Assembly (NCBI RefSeq): GCF_042652965.1
Contig: NZ_JBHSHL010000042.1
Location: forward strand, 1-64,000
DNA length: 64,000 nt
Source: Filifactor villosus
GTDB lineage: Bacteria; Bacillota; Clostridia; Peptostreptococcales; Filifactoraceae
Reading direction: 5' to 3'
A program made the position numbers and the translations under genes. The notes under the pieces are model-generated. The model was not told the DNA's origin and searched no databases. It saw only the letters and a list, made by a program, of their open reading frames with translations. Positions 7,071-16,367 of the stretch are shown piece after piece; position 1 is the stretch's first letter, and the number at the start of each line of letters is the position of its first letter.

Positions 7071-8261
7071 CTAATCCGCATAGTTATCAAAGTAGCCTTG
7101 GATCAGGATAATCGGAGTTCCCTTATCTCCGCTTCCGGAAGTCAAGTCGCACAGAGATCCGATCAGGTCGGTGAGGCGTCTCGGGGTGGTTCCCTGTGTC
7201 GCCATCGTACCTTTGAGGTCCTTATCCTTGTGAGAGATCGAATCTACAATGGCGGCCTTCAGTTCTTCCCCCTTTAAAGAAGCAAAGTCGTTGTCTGCGA
7301 GGTATTTCAACTTTAGTTCGTTCGGGGTACCTTCCAATCCGGCGGTATATCCCGGAGATACGACAGGGTCTGCAAGTTCCCAGATCTTACCGACGGGATC
7401 CTTGAAGGCTCCGTCGCCATAGACAAGGACTTCGAGATGTTTTCCGGTGCGTTCTTTGATTTGTCTCTGGACCTCGATCACAAATTCTCCACAGTTTCTG
7501 GGAAAGAGCTTGACGGTATCCTCTGTGGACTTATTTGAGCCCAACAGACCGTATTCCGTGTTGAAACCGCTTCCCTCTATGGAGGAAGTCATGATGTCGC
7601 TGAGGCTGAGTACCTGTTTTGCACCTTTGTTCAAAAGAATACGCTTGGTTCGCGCTCTGGTGTGGATATCACAGTTGAGAACGTAGGGGGTGTAGTCCAA
7701 AATTTTTGAAGGTTGATTGGACAGGATGACTTCGACCTCGCAGTTTTCTCCGAGGATGAGTTCCTTATAGTATTCGATATAATCCACACCTGTAAATACA
7801 TGGGTCTTGTATCCGAACAGATCCCTGAATTCTTCTTCCGTAAGGCTGTCGGAGAAGGGATTGACGTCCTTTGCATCCAATTCGTCCAGGGAAATGAGGT
7901 GGTTGCCTACTTCGTCGGAAGGATAGGTCAGCATAAGGGTAATCTTTTTTGCGCCTTTGGCAATTCCTTTTAGGCAGATTGAAAAACGGTTGCGGCTCAA
8001 GATCGGAAAGATTACTCCGATATGGCTGTCTTCAAACTTGGATTTCACATCGCCTGCAATTTGGCTGACACTGGCGTAGTTACCCTGTGCCCTTGCGACA
8101 ACAGCCTCGGTAACTCCCAACACATCTCTGTCATGCAATTCAATATGATCGCTTTCGCAGGCTTCCATCAACGAGTTTACCACCATGGAAGCAAGGTCAT
8201 CTCCTTCCCTCACAATACCTGTTCGAATTCCTCTGGAAACGGTTCCTACACATCTGGACAT
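7071..8261 (-). CDS. CofE-like (coenzyme F420-0:L-glutamate ligase family) protein
   Basis: A 396-aa protein starting MSRCVGTVSRGIRTGIV, with RBS AGGAG 9 nt upstream. The N-terminal pattern (IREGDDLA-like VREGDDLASMVV, then DRDVLGVTEAVVARAQG) and the C-terminal GTPNELKLKYLADN match the CofE/FbiB ligase family, which adds glutamate to a phosphorylated cofactor using GTP. No other F420 biosynthesis gene (cofC, cofD, cofG, cofH) is in the window, and F420 is not expected in this type of anaerobe. The true substrate may therefore differ. This is a single-gene unit with its own promoter and terminator. Confidence 0.7.
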   Translation of the reverse strand: MSRCVGTVSRGIRTGIVREGDDLASMVVNSLMEACESDHIELHDRDVLGVTEAVVARAQGNYASVSQIAGDVKSKFEDSHIGVIFPILSRNRFSICLKGIAKGAKKITLMLTYPSDEVGNHLISLDELDAKDVNPFSDSLTEEEFRDLFGYKTHVFTGVDYIEYYKELILGENCEVEVILSNQPSKILDYTPYVLNCDIHTRARTKRILLNKGAKQVLSLSDIMTSSIEGSGFNTEYGLLGSNKSTEDTVKLFPRNCGEFVIEVQRQIKERTGKHLEVLVYGDGAFKDPVGKIWELADPVVSPGYTAGLEGTPNELKLKYLADNDFASLKGEELKAAIVDSISHKDKDLKGTMATQGTTPRRLTDLIGSLCDLTSGSGDKGTPIILIQGYFDNYAD

Positions 8262-8338
8262 AAAAATACTCCTTTACAATATATAAAAAATAGTAATTGA
8301 ACACAAATTCAAAACCCGCACTCTATAACATCCACTCA

Positions 8339-8367
8339 ATTATATAATAGAGAAATAGTATAGTAAA
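8339..8367 (-). promoter_or_regulatory. Promoter of the CofE-like gene
   Basis: On the minus strand TTTACT (8362-8367), a 17-nt spacer and a perfect TATAAT (8339-8344), about 75 nt before the start codon. The rest of the 8262-8595 spacer is AT-rich with no gene or known repeat. Confidence 0.6.
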
Positions 8368-8588
8368 GATATCAGGGGGGATAAATTTTTCGGACAACAC
8401 ATTATAATACAAGTTTTTAAGATTGAAAAGGATTTTTTTCTTTTTTGAAAAATCCTATGTAATATAGGTACATACTATATTTAAATTATTTTTTCGATTC
8501 AAAAACTACAATTTAAAAAAGAAAAAAAGATATAAAATATGAACTTTTTATTTAAACTGATATAATAATATACGGATTTGTTGAAGAT

Positions 8589-8620
8589 AAAAAAACTCAC
8601 ACGAAAAACTTTCGTGTGAG
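8589..8620 (-). terminator. Terminator of the peroxiredoxin gene
   Basis: Read on the minus strand: CTCACACGAAA, a short loop, TTCGTGTGAG, then a run of seven T. This is a classical intrinsic terminator 30 nt after the stop codon of the peroxiredoxin gene. Confidence 0.85.
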
Positions 8621-8650
8621 CTGTATATCAATGTAACAAAGCGCTTATGC

Positions 8651-9190
8651 TTAGAGCATATCCTCTCCGGGGTTCCAGTCCGCAGGGCACAGTCCGCCGG
8701 CTTGAAGTCCTTGGAGTACACGCAAGGTCTCGGAAGCGGAACGTCCTACATTCAAATCATGAACTACTTGATATTGGAGAACTCCTTCGGGATTGATGAT
8801 GAAGAGGCCTCTCAATGCCGCTCCGGTCTCCTCGATATAGATGCCGTAGTCTTTGGACACCTGGTGTGTCGTATCCGCGGCAATCGGGAACTTCAACTCT
8901 CCGATACCGCCTTTTTCTGCAGCGAGCTCAATCCAAGCCTTGTGGGAGAACTCACTGTCCGTACTTACTGCCAATACATCCGCATTCAATTTTTGGAATT
9001 CTTCATAGTGGGAGTCCATAGACTTGATCTCTGTCGGACAAACGAAGGTAAAGTCTCTGGGATAGAAAAACATAACCAGCCACTTTCCTTTATAGTCATT
9101 TAATGTCAATTCCTTGAATTCTTTTCCGTCTCCTGTTGTAACAACCATTTTAAAATCAGGTGCGGGAACACCTACCATTCTGTTAGCCAT
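8651..9190 (-). CDS. Peroxiredoxin (AhpC/TSA, typical 2-Cys)
   Basis: A 179-aa cytosolic peroxidase that reduces H2O2, organic peroxides or peroxynitrite. The peroxidatic cysteine is in FYPRDFTFVCPTE, and the resolving cysteine is in GGLCPADW near the C-terminus, so it is a typical 2-Cys enzyme needing an external disulfide reductant. No ahpF is adjacent. The ATG at 9190 (MANRMVGVPAPDF) is 8 nt from GGAG. An upstream in-frame GTG at 9199 is too close to that site. A single-gene unit, oxidative-stress defence in an anaerobe. Confidence 0.95.
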   Translation of the reverse strand: MANRMVGVPAPDFKMVVTTGDGKEFKELTLNDYKGKWLVMFFYPRDFTFVCPTEIKSMDSHYEEFQKLNADVLAVSTDSEFSHKAWIELAAEKGGIGELKFPIAADTTHQVSKDYGIYIEETGAALRGLFIINPEGVLQYQVVHDLNVGRSASETLRVLQGLQAGGLCPADWNPGEDML

Positions 9191-9582
9191 AACATTCACT
9201 CCTCTTCCTTGTTCATAAAATTTAGAGAAACCCGATGTTCCTCCACTTCCAATAACATATCACAAACATTAACGAAATTCAATATCAAAATGAAATAATT
9301 ACATTTAAATGAATGAATATGTCTTTGAAGTTGTTGCATTGCAATGTTTTTGTGAAAAAATCGGACCCGAATTTTCTCGGGGTGTTGTTGCAGGATATAA
9401 AAAGAATACTCGATGACAACAGGATAAATATCATACTGTTCTTCCTCATATAATAAAGTAAAGTATACCGATATACTTTCTCATCGGAGTTCAGGTTCTA
9501 TCTGAAACTTCAAAATAAAATCAAAAAACCTTCCTTTCTCTCTCTTTTATGGGATAATAGACAAGATCGAGGTTGTAGTGTT

Positions 9583-9696
9583 ATACTACTATTCCTTTGA
9601 ATGATGGATATAACTAATCTTGTGATCCACAGAAGATAAAACAATGTTTCATGGTTTGAAAAATAGATATATCCATACTTCCATCGAAGAATAGTA
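9583..9696 (+). repeat. RepA copy
   Basis: From TACTACTATTCCTTTGAATG to TCGAAGAATAGTA, with the inner inverted pair ATGGATATAA / GATATATCCAT and the core TGTGATCCACAGAAGATAA. A well-preserved copy. Confidence 0.8.
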
Positions 9697-9910
9697 TAAG
9701 AGTGTAGACTGTTTTCTGATAACAGTATGCTTCTATCCGCCTTGGTTATCAAAACGAAGTTCTTCGGATCTGATAAAGGTACAATATTCGATATCGAGTG
9801 TTCAAACGGATCGCGGTATTGGAGGAAAATAGTTCGGTTTTGCAAGCGAAAGAAGTTGAAAAAAGCTGTGTGGTATAGAGCACCAAAAGAGGAACAGTCT
9901 AAAATATCCT

Positions 9911-9940
9911 TTGTAAAGTGCCGAATTGATGGTATATAAT
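9911..9940 (+). promoter_or_regulatory. Probable recJ-apt promoter
   Basis: TTGTAA (9911-9916), an 18-nt spacer, then TATAAT (9935-9940), 53 nt before the recJ start. Confidence 0.55.
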
Positions 9941-9993
9941 AGAAAAATAACTGAAATAGAGAACGGCCGGGCCGAATATGGAGTTGAAAGAAG

Positions 9994-12327
9994 ATGTCTA
10001 ACTACTGGTCGCTGAAGAATAAGGCGAAGGATGAGAAGAGCTCTGAACGGGAGCTTATATACAAGATCATAAGAGAACGGGGGATCAATGATATCCAAGA
10101 GTTCTTTGAACCGACGGACAAGTCCTTTCACGACCCCTTTCTGATGAAGGACATGGGAAAGGCGGTTGAGAGGATCAGAACTGCCGCCGCACATGCACAG
10201 AAGATCACTATTTACGGAGATTACGATGCGGACGGTATTTCCGCAAGCTCCATCCTTCAACGTTACTTTAAGGAAGAAGGCTATGAGTTTGATTACTATG
10301 TACCCGATAGGCGTAAAGAGGGCTACGGCTTGAACAAGTTGGCGCTGGAGAAGCTTCGAAATGCAGGTACTGACCTGGTCATCACCGTGGACTGCGGAAT
10401 AAGTGCCTTGGAAGAAGTACGATTTGCAAAGGAGCTGGGGCTGGATATGATCATTACCGACCATCATCAGTGTCGGGAAGATCTTCCTGAAGCTGTTGCC
10501 GTAATCGATCCGCATCAAAAAGACTGCACCTATCCCTATACGAATCTTTGCGGAGCGGGACTTGCGTTTAAGCTGGTTCAAGCTCTTTCCGGGAAGGAGG
10601 CTTCAAGGTTGGAGCCTTATCTTGAAATTGCAGCGATTGCAACCGTTGGAGATATCGTCGAGTTGACAGGGGAGAATCGCGCCATCGTCAAGTTGGGATT
10701 GGAGAGTATCAACACGAAGGGACATAACCCGGGGATCCAATGCTTGAGAGAGGTAGCCGGCTTGTCACAGGCGAAGATCGACGCCTACCACATCGGCTAT
10801 ATGCTGGCGCCGAGGATCAACGCTTCGGGACGTATAGGCAGTGCGGAATCGGGGATCCGTCTGCTTACGGCGCAGGCTTGTGAGAAGGCGATGATCTACG
10901 CGGTTGAGCTCAATGAATACAACAGGGAGAGACAGTCAATAGAAGAAGAGATTGTAACATCGACTTTACAGGCTCTGGAAGCGGACGAACACTATTTAAC
11001 GGAAGATGTCCTCGTAGTTGCGGGAGAAGGTTGGAATGAAGGAGTCATAGGGATTGTAGCTTCCAGATTGACCGAAAAATACTACAAACCTTCCTTCGTT
11101 ATTTCGATTCGGGAGGATGGGATTGGAAAAGGATCGGGAAGGAGTATCCCGTCCCTACACCTCTTTGAGGCGATGAGCGAGATCCAAGAGGTATTCCTGG
11201 GGTTCGGGGGTCACTCTCAGGCGGCCGGCCTGTCGATAGAAGCAAATAGGATCGAAGAGTTTCGAAGACGAATCAACGAGGTGGCAGGCAAAAAACTGAC
11301 CGTTCGGGACAGGAAGAGAAGTTTTAAGGCGGAGAGCGTTCTTGAAGCCGAGATGTTGAATCCCTCCTTGTTGAAGGAGGTTTCGGCAATGGAACCCTTC
11401 GGGATGAAGAATCCGCGTCCCCTTTTCATTGTACAGGGAGCCGAGCTTACTCAGATGAAGAGGATGGGAAAGAACGGCGAGCACTTCTCCGCCCTTTTGG
11501 GTTCACATCGGCTCGTAGGTTTTCAACAGGGGAATCTTGTTGAAGAGTGGAAAAGGGAACCGTGCTCGGATGTCGACCTCCTCGTGTCGATCGAAGAAAA
11601 CGAATATAGATCTGTGACCTATCTTCAATCAAAGATGAGAGATTTTAAGTTTGTGCCAAGAAGACTTCGCCTGAAAGATTGTATAAGGTTTGCCGAACGC
11701 CTGTCGGAGTTTGGACAAAACTTCGGTGCTTCAAAAGATTTGAATGCGGAGCTGAAGCTGCAAGACAAGAAGCGAGTTACGGATCTCAGGGTTGCCTCTG
11801 AAGAAGAATTACAGAAGGAAGGGATCTGCTTTGTCACCGGACTTTCGCAAGTCTATCGGGACATGGTGACCTTCGTCTCTTATTCAGGCTTGGAACAAAG
11901 TGAGGTAAAGTTTTGCCCGGACATTGAAAAGATAGGGATAAGAGGCTATAATAGTATCGTTATTTGCGATTCTTTGGCATGGAAGCTCTGTCGTGATCTC
12001 GTCGATGGTAAGACGCTTCTCCTGCATCCCCGGTTTGAAAAAAACAGTGTGCAGGCGGCGCAGTTCGTACAGGATGCAAAAGCGGTACGCGTCTTTCTGG
12101 GCAAACTGGTTCAAAACAGGAAGACCCTGGTCTCTCGAACAAAGCTGGAGGCCATGGATGTCGATGCGAGGCTGAAACTCCTCCTGTGTTTAAAACTCTT
12201 CGAGAAATACTCGCTGATAGAGATAAGGGAAGAGAACGGAGATCTTAAGGTAAATGCCGTCACTTCTTCGGACCATGCTTGGGAAGAAGGGCTGCGAAGA
12301 ATAAATGAGGAGATAGTTCAATTTTAG
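9994..12327 (+). CDS. recJ: Single-stranded-DNA-specific exonuclease RecJ
   Basis: A 777-aa 5'-3' exonuclease of the DHH phosphoesterase superfamily, used in mismatch and recombinational repair. The DHH domain shows YGDYDADGISAS (about residue 75), TVDCGIS and ITDHHQC (about residue 163), which bind the two metal ions. The DHHA1 domain shows GFGGHSQAAGLSIE near residue 408. It is longer than the roughly 580-aa proteobacterial enzyme because of a C-terminal extension, as is usual in Bacillota. It precedes apt by 25 nt, and recJ-apt-rel is a common Bacillota order. Confidence 0.95.
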   Translation: MSNYWSLKNKAKDEKSSERELIYKIIRERGINDIQEFFEPTDKSFHDPFLMKDMGKAVERIRTAAAHAQKITIYGDYDADGISASSILQRYFKEEGYEFDYYVPDRRKEGYGLNKLALEKLRNAGTDLVITVDCGISALEEVRFAKELGLDMIITDHHQCREDLPEAVAVIDPHQKDCTYPYTNLCGAGLAFKLVQALSGKEASRLEPYLEIAAIATVGDIVELTGENRAIVKLGLESINTKGHNPGIQCLREVAGLSQAKIDAYHIGYMLAPRINASGRIGSAESGIRLLTAQACEKAMIYAVELNEYNRERQSIEEEIVTSTLQALEADEHYLTEDVLVVAGEGWNEGVIGIVASRLTEKYYKPSFVISIREDGIGKGSGRSIPSLHLFEAMSEIQEVFLGFGGHSQAAGLSIEANRIEEFRRRINEVAGKKLTVRDRKRSFKAESVLEAEMLNPSLLKEVSAMEPFGMKNPRPLFIVQGAELTQMKRMGKNGEHFSALLGSHRLVGFQQGNLVEEWKREPCSDVDLLVSIEENEYRSVTYLQSKMRDFKFVPRRLRLKDCIRFAERLSEFGQNFGASKDLNAELKLQDKKRVTDLRVASEEELQKEGICFVTGLSQVYRDMVTFVSYSGLEQSEVKFCPDIEKIGIRGYNSIVICDSLAWKLCRDLVDGKTLLLHPRFEKNSVQAAQFVQDAKAVRVFLGKLVQNRKTLVSRTKLEAMDVDARLKLLLCLKLFEKYSLIEIREENGDLKVNAVTSSDHAWEEGLRRINEEIVQF

Positions 12328-12352
12328 AATACGAAAACAAAGGGGTATGATT

Positions 12353-12871
12353 ATGGACTTAAAATCAAAAATCAGAATCGTGGAAGACTTTCCCAAAAAA
12401 GGGATCAGTTTCAAAGATATTACAACTCTGCTCAAAGACGGGGAATATTTTCGAAAAACTGTGGATCTGATTGCAGAGCATTTGAGAGACAAACAGATTG
12501 ATCTTATCGTAGGACCTGAAGCCAGAGGTTTCGTTTTGGGATCGGCTACGGCATATGCTCTGGGAATAGGCTTTGTTCCCGTGAGGAAGCCCGGAAAGCT
12601 TCCGGCGGAGGTAGAGAGCTATGAGTATGAGTTGGAGTATGGAAGTGATGTTTTGGAGATCCACAGGGATGCGATCGAGAAGGGAACGAGGATTGCCATT
12701 GTGGATGACCTTTTGGCGACAGGCGGAACGATGAAGGCCACAGTGGATCTGATAGAATCCCTCGGAGGAATCGTATCGGATTGTGTGTTTTTGATTGAGT
12801 TGGAAGAGCTTAAAGGCAGGGAAAAGCTCAGGGACAAGGAGGTATATTCCTTCGTTTCCTATCCCATTTAG
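12353..12871 (+). CDS. apt: Adenine phosphoribosyltransferase
   Basis: A 172-aa purine salvage enzyme: adenine + PRPP to AMP + PPi. The PRPP-binding motif is AIVDDLLATGGTM at about residue 118; the N-terminal FPKKGISFKDIT and GPEARGF are typical of Apt. The ATG at 12353 is 7 nt from AAAGGGG. An ATG at 12347 is only 1 nt from it, so the second start is preferred. Close behind recJ and ahead of rel, linking nucleotide salvage and the stringent response as in many Bacillota. Confidence 0.95.
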   Translation: MDLKSKIRIVEDFPKKGISFKDITTLLKDGEYFRKTVDLIAEHLRDKQIDLIVGPEARGFVLGSATAYALGIGFVPVRKPGKLPAEVESYEYELEYGSDVLEIHRDAIEKGTRIAIVDDLLATGGTMKATVDLIESLGGIVSDCVFLIELEELKGREKLRDKEVYSFVSYPI

Positions 12872-12899
12872 AGAATTTTTTGAAATATAAAACAAAAGC

Positions 12900-12928
12900 T
12901 TGAAATTTCATATCAATCGTAGTATAAT
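12900..12928 (+). promoter_or_regulatory. Promoter of rel
   Basis: TTGAAA (12900-12905), 17 nt, perfect TATAAT (12923-12928). Transcription from here would give an approximately 240-nt 5' leader before rel, containing the folded element at 12990-13078. Confidence 0.75.
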
Positions 12929-12989
12929 CAAGAATTATACTATTGACTTTTTAACACTTGTGTTATATAGCTGTATTTTACAATCGATC

Positions 12990-13078
12990 AGGTGCTTGAG
13001 AAAGTGATGTCGTTTTTTCGGTCGGTTCTGATCGGATAAGGGCAGGGACATCTCTTTGTGTTTCAAGTCGAGGCACCT
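12990..13078 (+). ncRNA. Structured leader of rel, or small RNA (unidentified)
   Basis: Nested inverted repeats predict one long rod: AGGTGC (12990) with GCACCT (13073); CTTGA (12995) with TCAAG (13063); GATGTC (13006) with GACATC (13047); and an inner hairpin CGGTC (13019) with GATCG (13030). It lies in the 5' leader of rel. It does not match a riboswitch or housekeeping RNA that I recognise. A short T-rich stretch follows, so an attenuator or separate small RNA are both possible. Confidence 0.45.
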
Positions 13079-13174
13079 TTCTTTGAAGTATTACAAAAAG
13101 AGAGATGGATTATAGTTCTTCCTTATAGGCTCACTCTTGAAAAGGGGGAGATTTGTAAGAGAGAAAGAGGGTGA

Positions 13175-15499
13175 ATGGATATGTTGGAGAACCTGTTACA
13201 ATTGATTTGTGAGTACAATCCCGATGCAAACCTTGATGTAATCATCAAGGCATTTCGTCTTGCGGAGAGGCAACACCGCGGTATAAAAAGGAAGTCGGGG
13301 GAAGAATATATCATTCATCCCGTGGAAGTTGCCAAAATCCTTGTTGAGATGCGTATGGACACCGATACCGTCGCTGCCGGCCTGTTGCACGATGTTCTGG
13401 AAGATACAAGTACGACCTATGAAGAAATGAAGAGAGAGTTCGGTCAAACCATTGCCGATTTGGTCGACGGTGTTACAAAACTCGGAACCATCAAATATAA
13501 GAAAAATCCGGAAGGTGAAGATGGCGAGGACGAAGCCTCCGCGGCAAATACCAAAAAGCCTAGGGATCTTGAAGAAGATGACGATAAAAAAGACAAGAAA
13601 GATAAGAACGATAGAGAGACCGAAGCGGAGAACATACGCAAGATGTTTCTGGCCATGGGCAAAGACATTCGGGTCATTTTGATTAAACTGGCGGATCGTC
13701 TTCACAATATGCGTACGATGAAATATATGCCTCCCGAAAAAGCGAAAAAGAAGTCCGAGGAGACTTTGGATATCTATGCACCGATTGCCAACCGTCTGGG
13801 TATCTTTCACATCAAATGGGAGATGGAAGATCTGGCGTTGAGGTACACGGATCCTGAAATGTATCAGGAATTGATTGAAAAAGTGGCGAAAAAAAGACAG
13901 GAGAGAGAAGCGTATATCTCCGAAGTCAAAGAGATTCTCACAAAAAAACTGGAAGAAAACGGGCTGAAATTTGAAATTACGGGACGTGCGAAGCACTTTT
14001 ACAGTATTTACAGAAAAATGAAGCATCAGGGAAAGGATTTCGATGAGATTTACGACCTGACGGCGATTCGCGTTTTGGTGGAAACCGTTCCGGATTGCTA
14101 TTCCGTCTTGGGATATGTTCATACCCTGTGGAAACCCATTCAAAAGAGGATGAAGGACTACATCTCCTCTCCGAAATCCAATATGTATCAATCCCTTCAC
14201 ACTACGGTCGTAGGGATGGACGGAGAACCTCTTGAGATCCAGATCAGAACGTGGGACATGCATAGGACCGCGGAATTCGGGATTGCCGCCCATTGGAAGT
14301 ATAAGGAATCCTTCCGTGCGAAAGGCTCTGCCGATGAGGAGATGGAGAAGGAGCTTTCCTGGCTTCGTCAAATGACGGAGTGGCAGAAGGAAGTCTCCGA
14401 TCCGGAAGAGTTTTTGAATTCCACACGGAGGGAGTTGTTTGCGAACGAGGTCTTTGTCTACTCGCCCAAACAGGAAGTAATGGAATTTCCGCGAGGAGCC
14501 TGCCCCTTGGACTTCGCCTACAAGGTACACTCTGAGGTCGGGCACAAGTGTGTAGGGGCGAGGGTGAACGGGAAGATGGTCCCGATCGACTATGAGTTGA
14601 AGACCGGTGACATCGTCGAAATCATCACCTCAGGTCATTCGCAAGGGCCGTCGCTGGACTGGTTGAAACTCGTAAAGACCTCTGGAGCCAGAACGAAGAT
14701 AAGACAGTGGTTCAAGAAAGAAAAACGCGAAGAAAACATCGAAAAGGGCAGGGAGCTCTTGGAGAAACATGTAAAAAACTCCGGCTATCCCCTCGATAAG
14801 TTTTTGAAGACGCGTGCTCTTACTCAGGTCGCCAAGTCCTTCCAACAGGAAGATATTGAGAGTCTGTATGCGACCTTGGGCTATGGAGGGCTTCTTACCC
14901 ATCAGGTCGTTCCCAGACTGAAGGAGATCTATGAGGCGGAGAATAAGGAGATTCTTGAGAAAAAAGCGGCGGAAGAAAGAGCGAAGGAAGCTAAAAAAGC
15001 AGGTGAAAGGTCCAAACTCGTAACTCGGGGAGCGAAAAAAACACGACCCGATACAGCCATCCATGTCAAAGGCATCGAAAACATCCTGATCAGGATGGCA
15101 AAATGTTGCAATCCGGTTCCGGGAGATGAGATCGTCGGCTATATCACAAAAGGAAGGGGAGTTTCCATCCACAGGACGGACTGCGACAATATAGAGCACG
15201 ATCCCGACAAACAGGATAAAAGGGTGGAAGTATATTGGAATGAAAAGGTTTTGAAAGAAAAGGCCTTTGAAACCGAGGTTCGTATCATTGCTTACGATCG
15301 CAAAAACCTCTTCAACGACTTGACCATTGTTTTGGCGAACGAAAAGATAGATATAAACGGGATCAATGCCAAGACCAACTCCGACGGTATTGCGATTATG
15401 AGTTTTTTGATAGAGGTGTCGAGTGTCGAGGTTCTGCGTTCGATCATGAATAAACTCAAGCAGGTGGAAGGTGTCAGAGAGGTAACGCGAGGCAAGTGA
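13175..15499 (+). CDS. rel: Bifunctional (p)ppGpp synthetase/hydrolase RelA/SpoT
   Basis: A 774-aa stringent-response enzyme. In order: HD hydrolase domain (HPVEVAKIL, GLLHDVLEDT, IKLADRLHNMRT), synthetase domain (FYSIYRKM, YDLTAIRVLV, SNMYQSLHTTV), TGS domain (VFVYSPKQEVMEFPRGA, about residue 425), zinc-finger/helical region (AKCCNPVPGD) and C-terminal ACT domain. The intact HD motif implies both hydrolase and synthetase activity. Odd: between GTIKYKKN and ENIRKMFLAM there is a low-complexity, highly charged insert of about 38 residues (roughly 111-148, rich in E, D and K), where most family members have only about ten residues. Followed by dtd, as usual. Confidence 0.95.
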   Translation: MDMLENLLQLICEYNPDANLDVIIKAFRLAERQHRGIKRKSGEEYIIHPVEVAKILVEMRMDTDTVAAGLLHDVLEDTSTTYEEMKREFGQTIADLVDGVTKLGTIKYKKNPEGEDGEDEASAANTKKPRDLEEDDDKKDKKDKNDRETEAENIRKMFLAMGKDIRVILIKLADRLHNMRTMKYMPPEKAKKKSEETLDIYAPIANRLGIFHIKWEMEDLALRYTDPEMYQELIEKVAKKRQEREAYISEVKEILTKKLEENGLKFEITGRAKHFYSIYRKMKHQGKDFDEIYDLTAIRVLVETVPDCYSVLGYVHTLWKPIQKRMKDYISSPKSNMYQSLHTTVVGMDGEPLEIQIRTWDMHRTAEFGIAAHWKYKESFRAKGSADEEMEKELSWLRQMTEWQKEVSDPEEFLNSTRRELFANEVFVYSPKQEVMEFPRGACPLDFAYKVHSEVGHKCVGARVNGKMVPIDYELKTGDIVEIITSGHSQGPSLDWLKLVKTSGARTKIRQWFKKEKREENIEKGRELLEKHVKNSGYPLDKFLKTRALTQVAKSFQQEDIESLYATLGYGGLLTHQVVPRLKEIYEAENKEILEKKAAEERAKEAKKAGERSKLVTRGAKKTRPDTAIHVKGIENILIRMAKCCNPVPGDEIVGYITKGRGVSIHRTDCDNIEHDPDKQDKRVEVYWNEKVLKEKAFETEVRIIAYDRKNLFNDLTIVLANEKIDINGINAKTNSDGIAIMSFLIEVSSVEVLRSIMNKLKQVEGVREVTRGK

Positions 15500-15541
15500 T
15501 CGAAGAACGATCCGATATGCCCGGGGGAGGAAGAAGGACTT

Positions 15542-15991
15542 ATGCGTTTGGTCATTCAACGAGTTTTGAAAGCGAGCGTCCAAGTGGGCGCAGAAACAGT
15601 GGGACAGTGCAAAAGAGGGTATATGGTCCTTGTTGCCGTCACACACGAGGACACTCAAAAAGATGTCGCCTACTGTGTCGAGAAGACGGCGGGGCTTAGA
15701 ATATTTGAAGATGAAGAAGAGAAGATGAATCTGTCGATACGGGATATAGGAGGTGAGATCCTCGCTGTTTCACAATTTACCTTGTATGCGGATACCCGAA
15801 AGGGAAAACGTCCCTCCTTTGTTCGATCTGCGAGACCCGACTATGCCGAAAAGCTCTACGAAGAGTATGTGGAAGGCTTGAGACAAAGCGGGATTCATGT
15901 GGAGACGGGCAGGTTCGGTGCGACCATGCAGGTGGAACTGATCAACGACGGACCTGTTACCATCCTGATCGACAGCAGTAAGCTGTTTTGA
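15542..15991 (+). CDS. dtd: D-aminoacyl-tRNA deacylase
   Basis: A 149-aa homodimeric enzyme that hydrolyses D-aminoacyl-tRNA and glycyl-tRNA(Ala), as proofreading. Signature motifs are SQFTLYADTRKGKRPSF around residue 78 and NDGPVTI near the C-terminus (the cross-subunit Gly-Pro motif). Preceded by GGAGGAAGAAGG. Located 42 nt after rel, in the conserved rel-dtd-metallohydrolase order. Confidence 0.95.
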   Translation: MRLVIQRVLKASVQVGAETVGQCKRGYMVLVAVTHEDTQKDVAYCVEKTAGLRIFEDEEEKMNLSIRDIGGEILAVSQFTLYADTRKGKRPSFVRSARPDYAEKLYEEYVEGLRQSGIHVETGRFGATMQVELINDGPVTILIDSSKLF

Positions 15992-16163
15992 TCGATCGGC
16001 GATTGACATATCTCTGCGAACCTTTTTGAAAAAAGTAGGGGAGGATGATGGCGAAAAACGAGTGAAACGGACTTCTGAACAGCTTCGATGACTTTCCGGA
16101 AAAGAGAAGGCGCAGGTGAGAACAGGTCCTCTCTGTGTTGAGAAAGGCGATCTGTGATATATA

Positions 16164-16190
16164 AAAAGGCGATGGTTCCTATCGCCTTTT
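16164..16190 (+). terminator. Terminator hairpin after dtd
   Basis: AAAAGGCGAT (16164-16173), 7-nt loop, ATCGCCTTTT (16181-16190). It probably ends the rel-dtd transcript, 170 nt after dtd. The symmetric A and T runs would let it act in both directions. Confidence 0.7.
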
Positions 16191-16253
16191 AGCAATTGTA
16201 GAATAGGACAATACCGTGTAATTCGACAACTCAATATAGCATGATATCATATG

Positions 16254-16346
16254 AAGAATGAAATCGCTGAAAATGTTGATATGGCGAACTTTTGAATTTT
16301 ATAAACGGAAAAGAAAGTCGGAAGTTTATTTTTGTGCGGTATTTCC
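16254..16346 (+). repeat. RepC right part
   Basis: It contains GAAAATGTTGATATGGCGAAC and the right end TTTGTGCGGTATTTCC (16331-16346), 21 nt before the next start codon. The left end is not recognisable. Confidence 0.6.
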
Positions 16347-16367
16347 ATGGATAAAATGGAGGATGAG

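Larger units (their letters stand above)
9191..9993. other. Long spacer between the peroxiredoxin gene and recJ
   Basis: An 803-bp divergent spacer. The left part should hold the peroxiredoxin promoter; a weak minus-strand candidate TTGAAT-17-TATGTT lies near 9260. RepA occupies 9583-9696 and the recJ promoter is at 9911-9940. I see no supported gene in it. Confidence 0.6.

Noticed and set aside
13196..14545. Minus-strand open frame of 449 codons opposite rel
   Set aside because: Antisense shadow of the conserved Rel coding sequence; no RBS and no recognisable domain.
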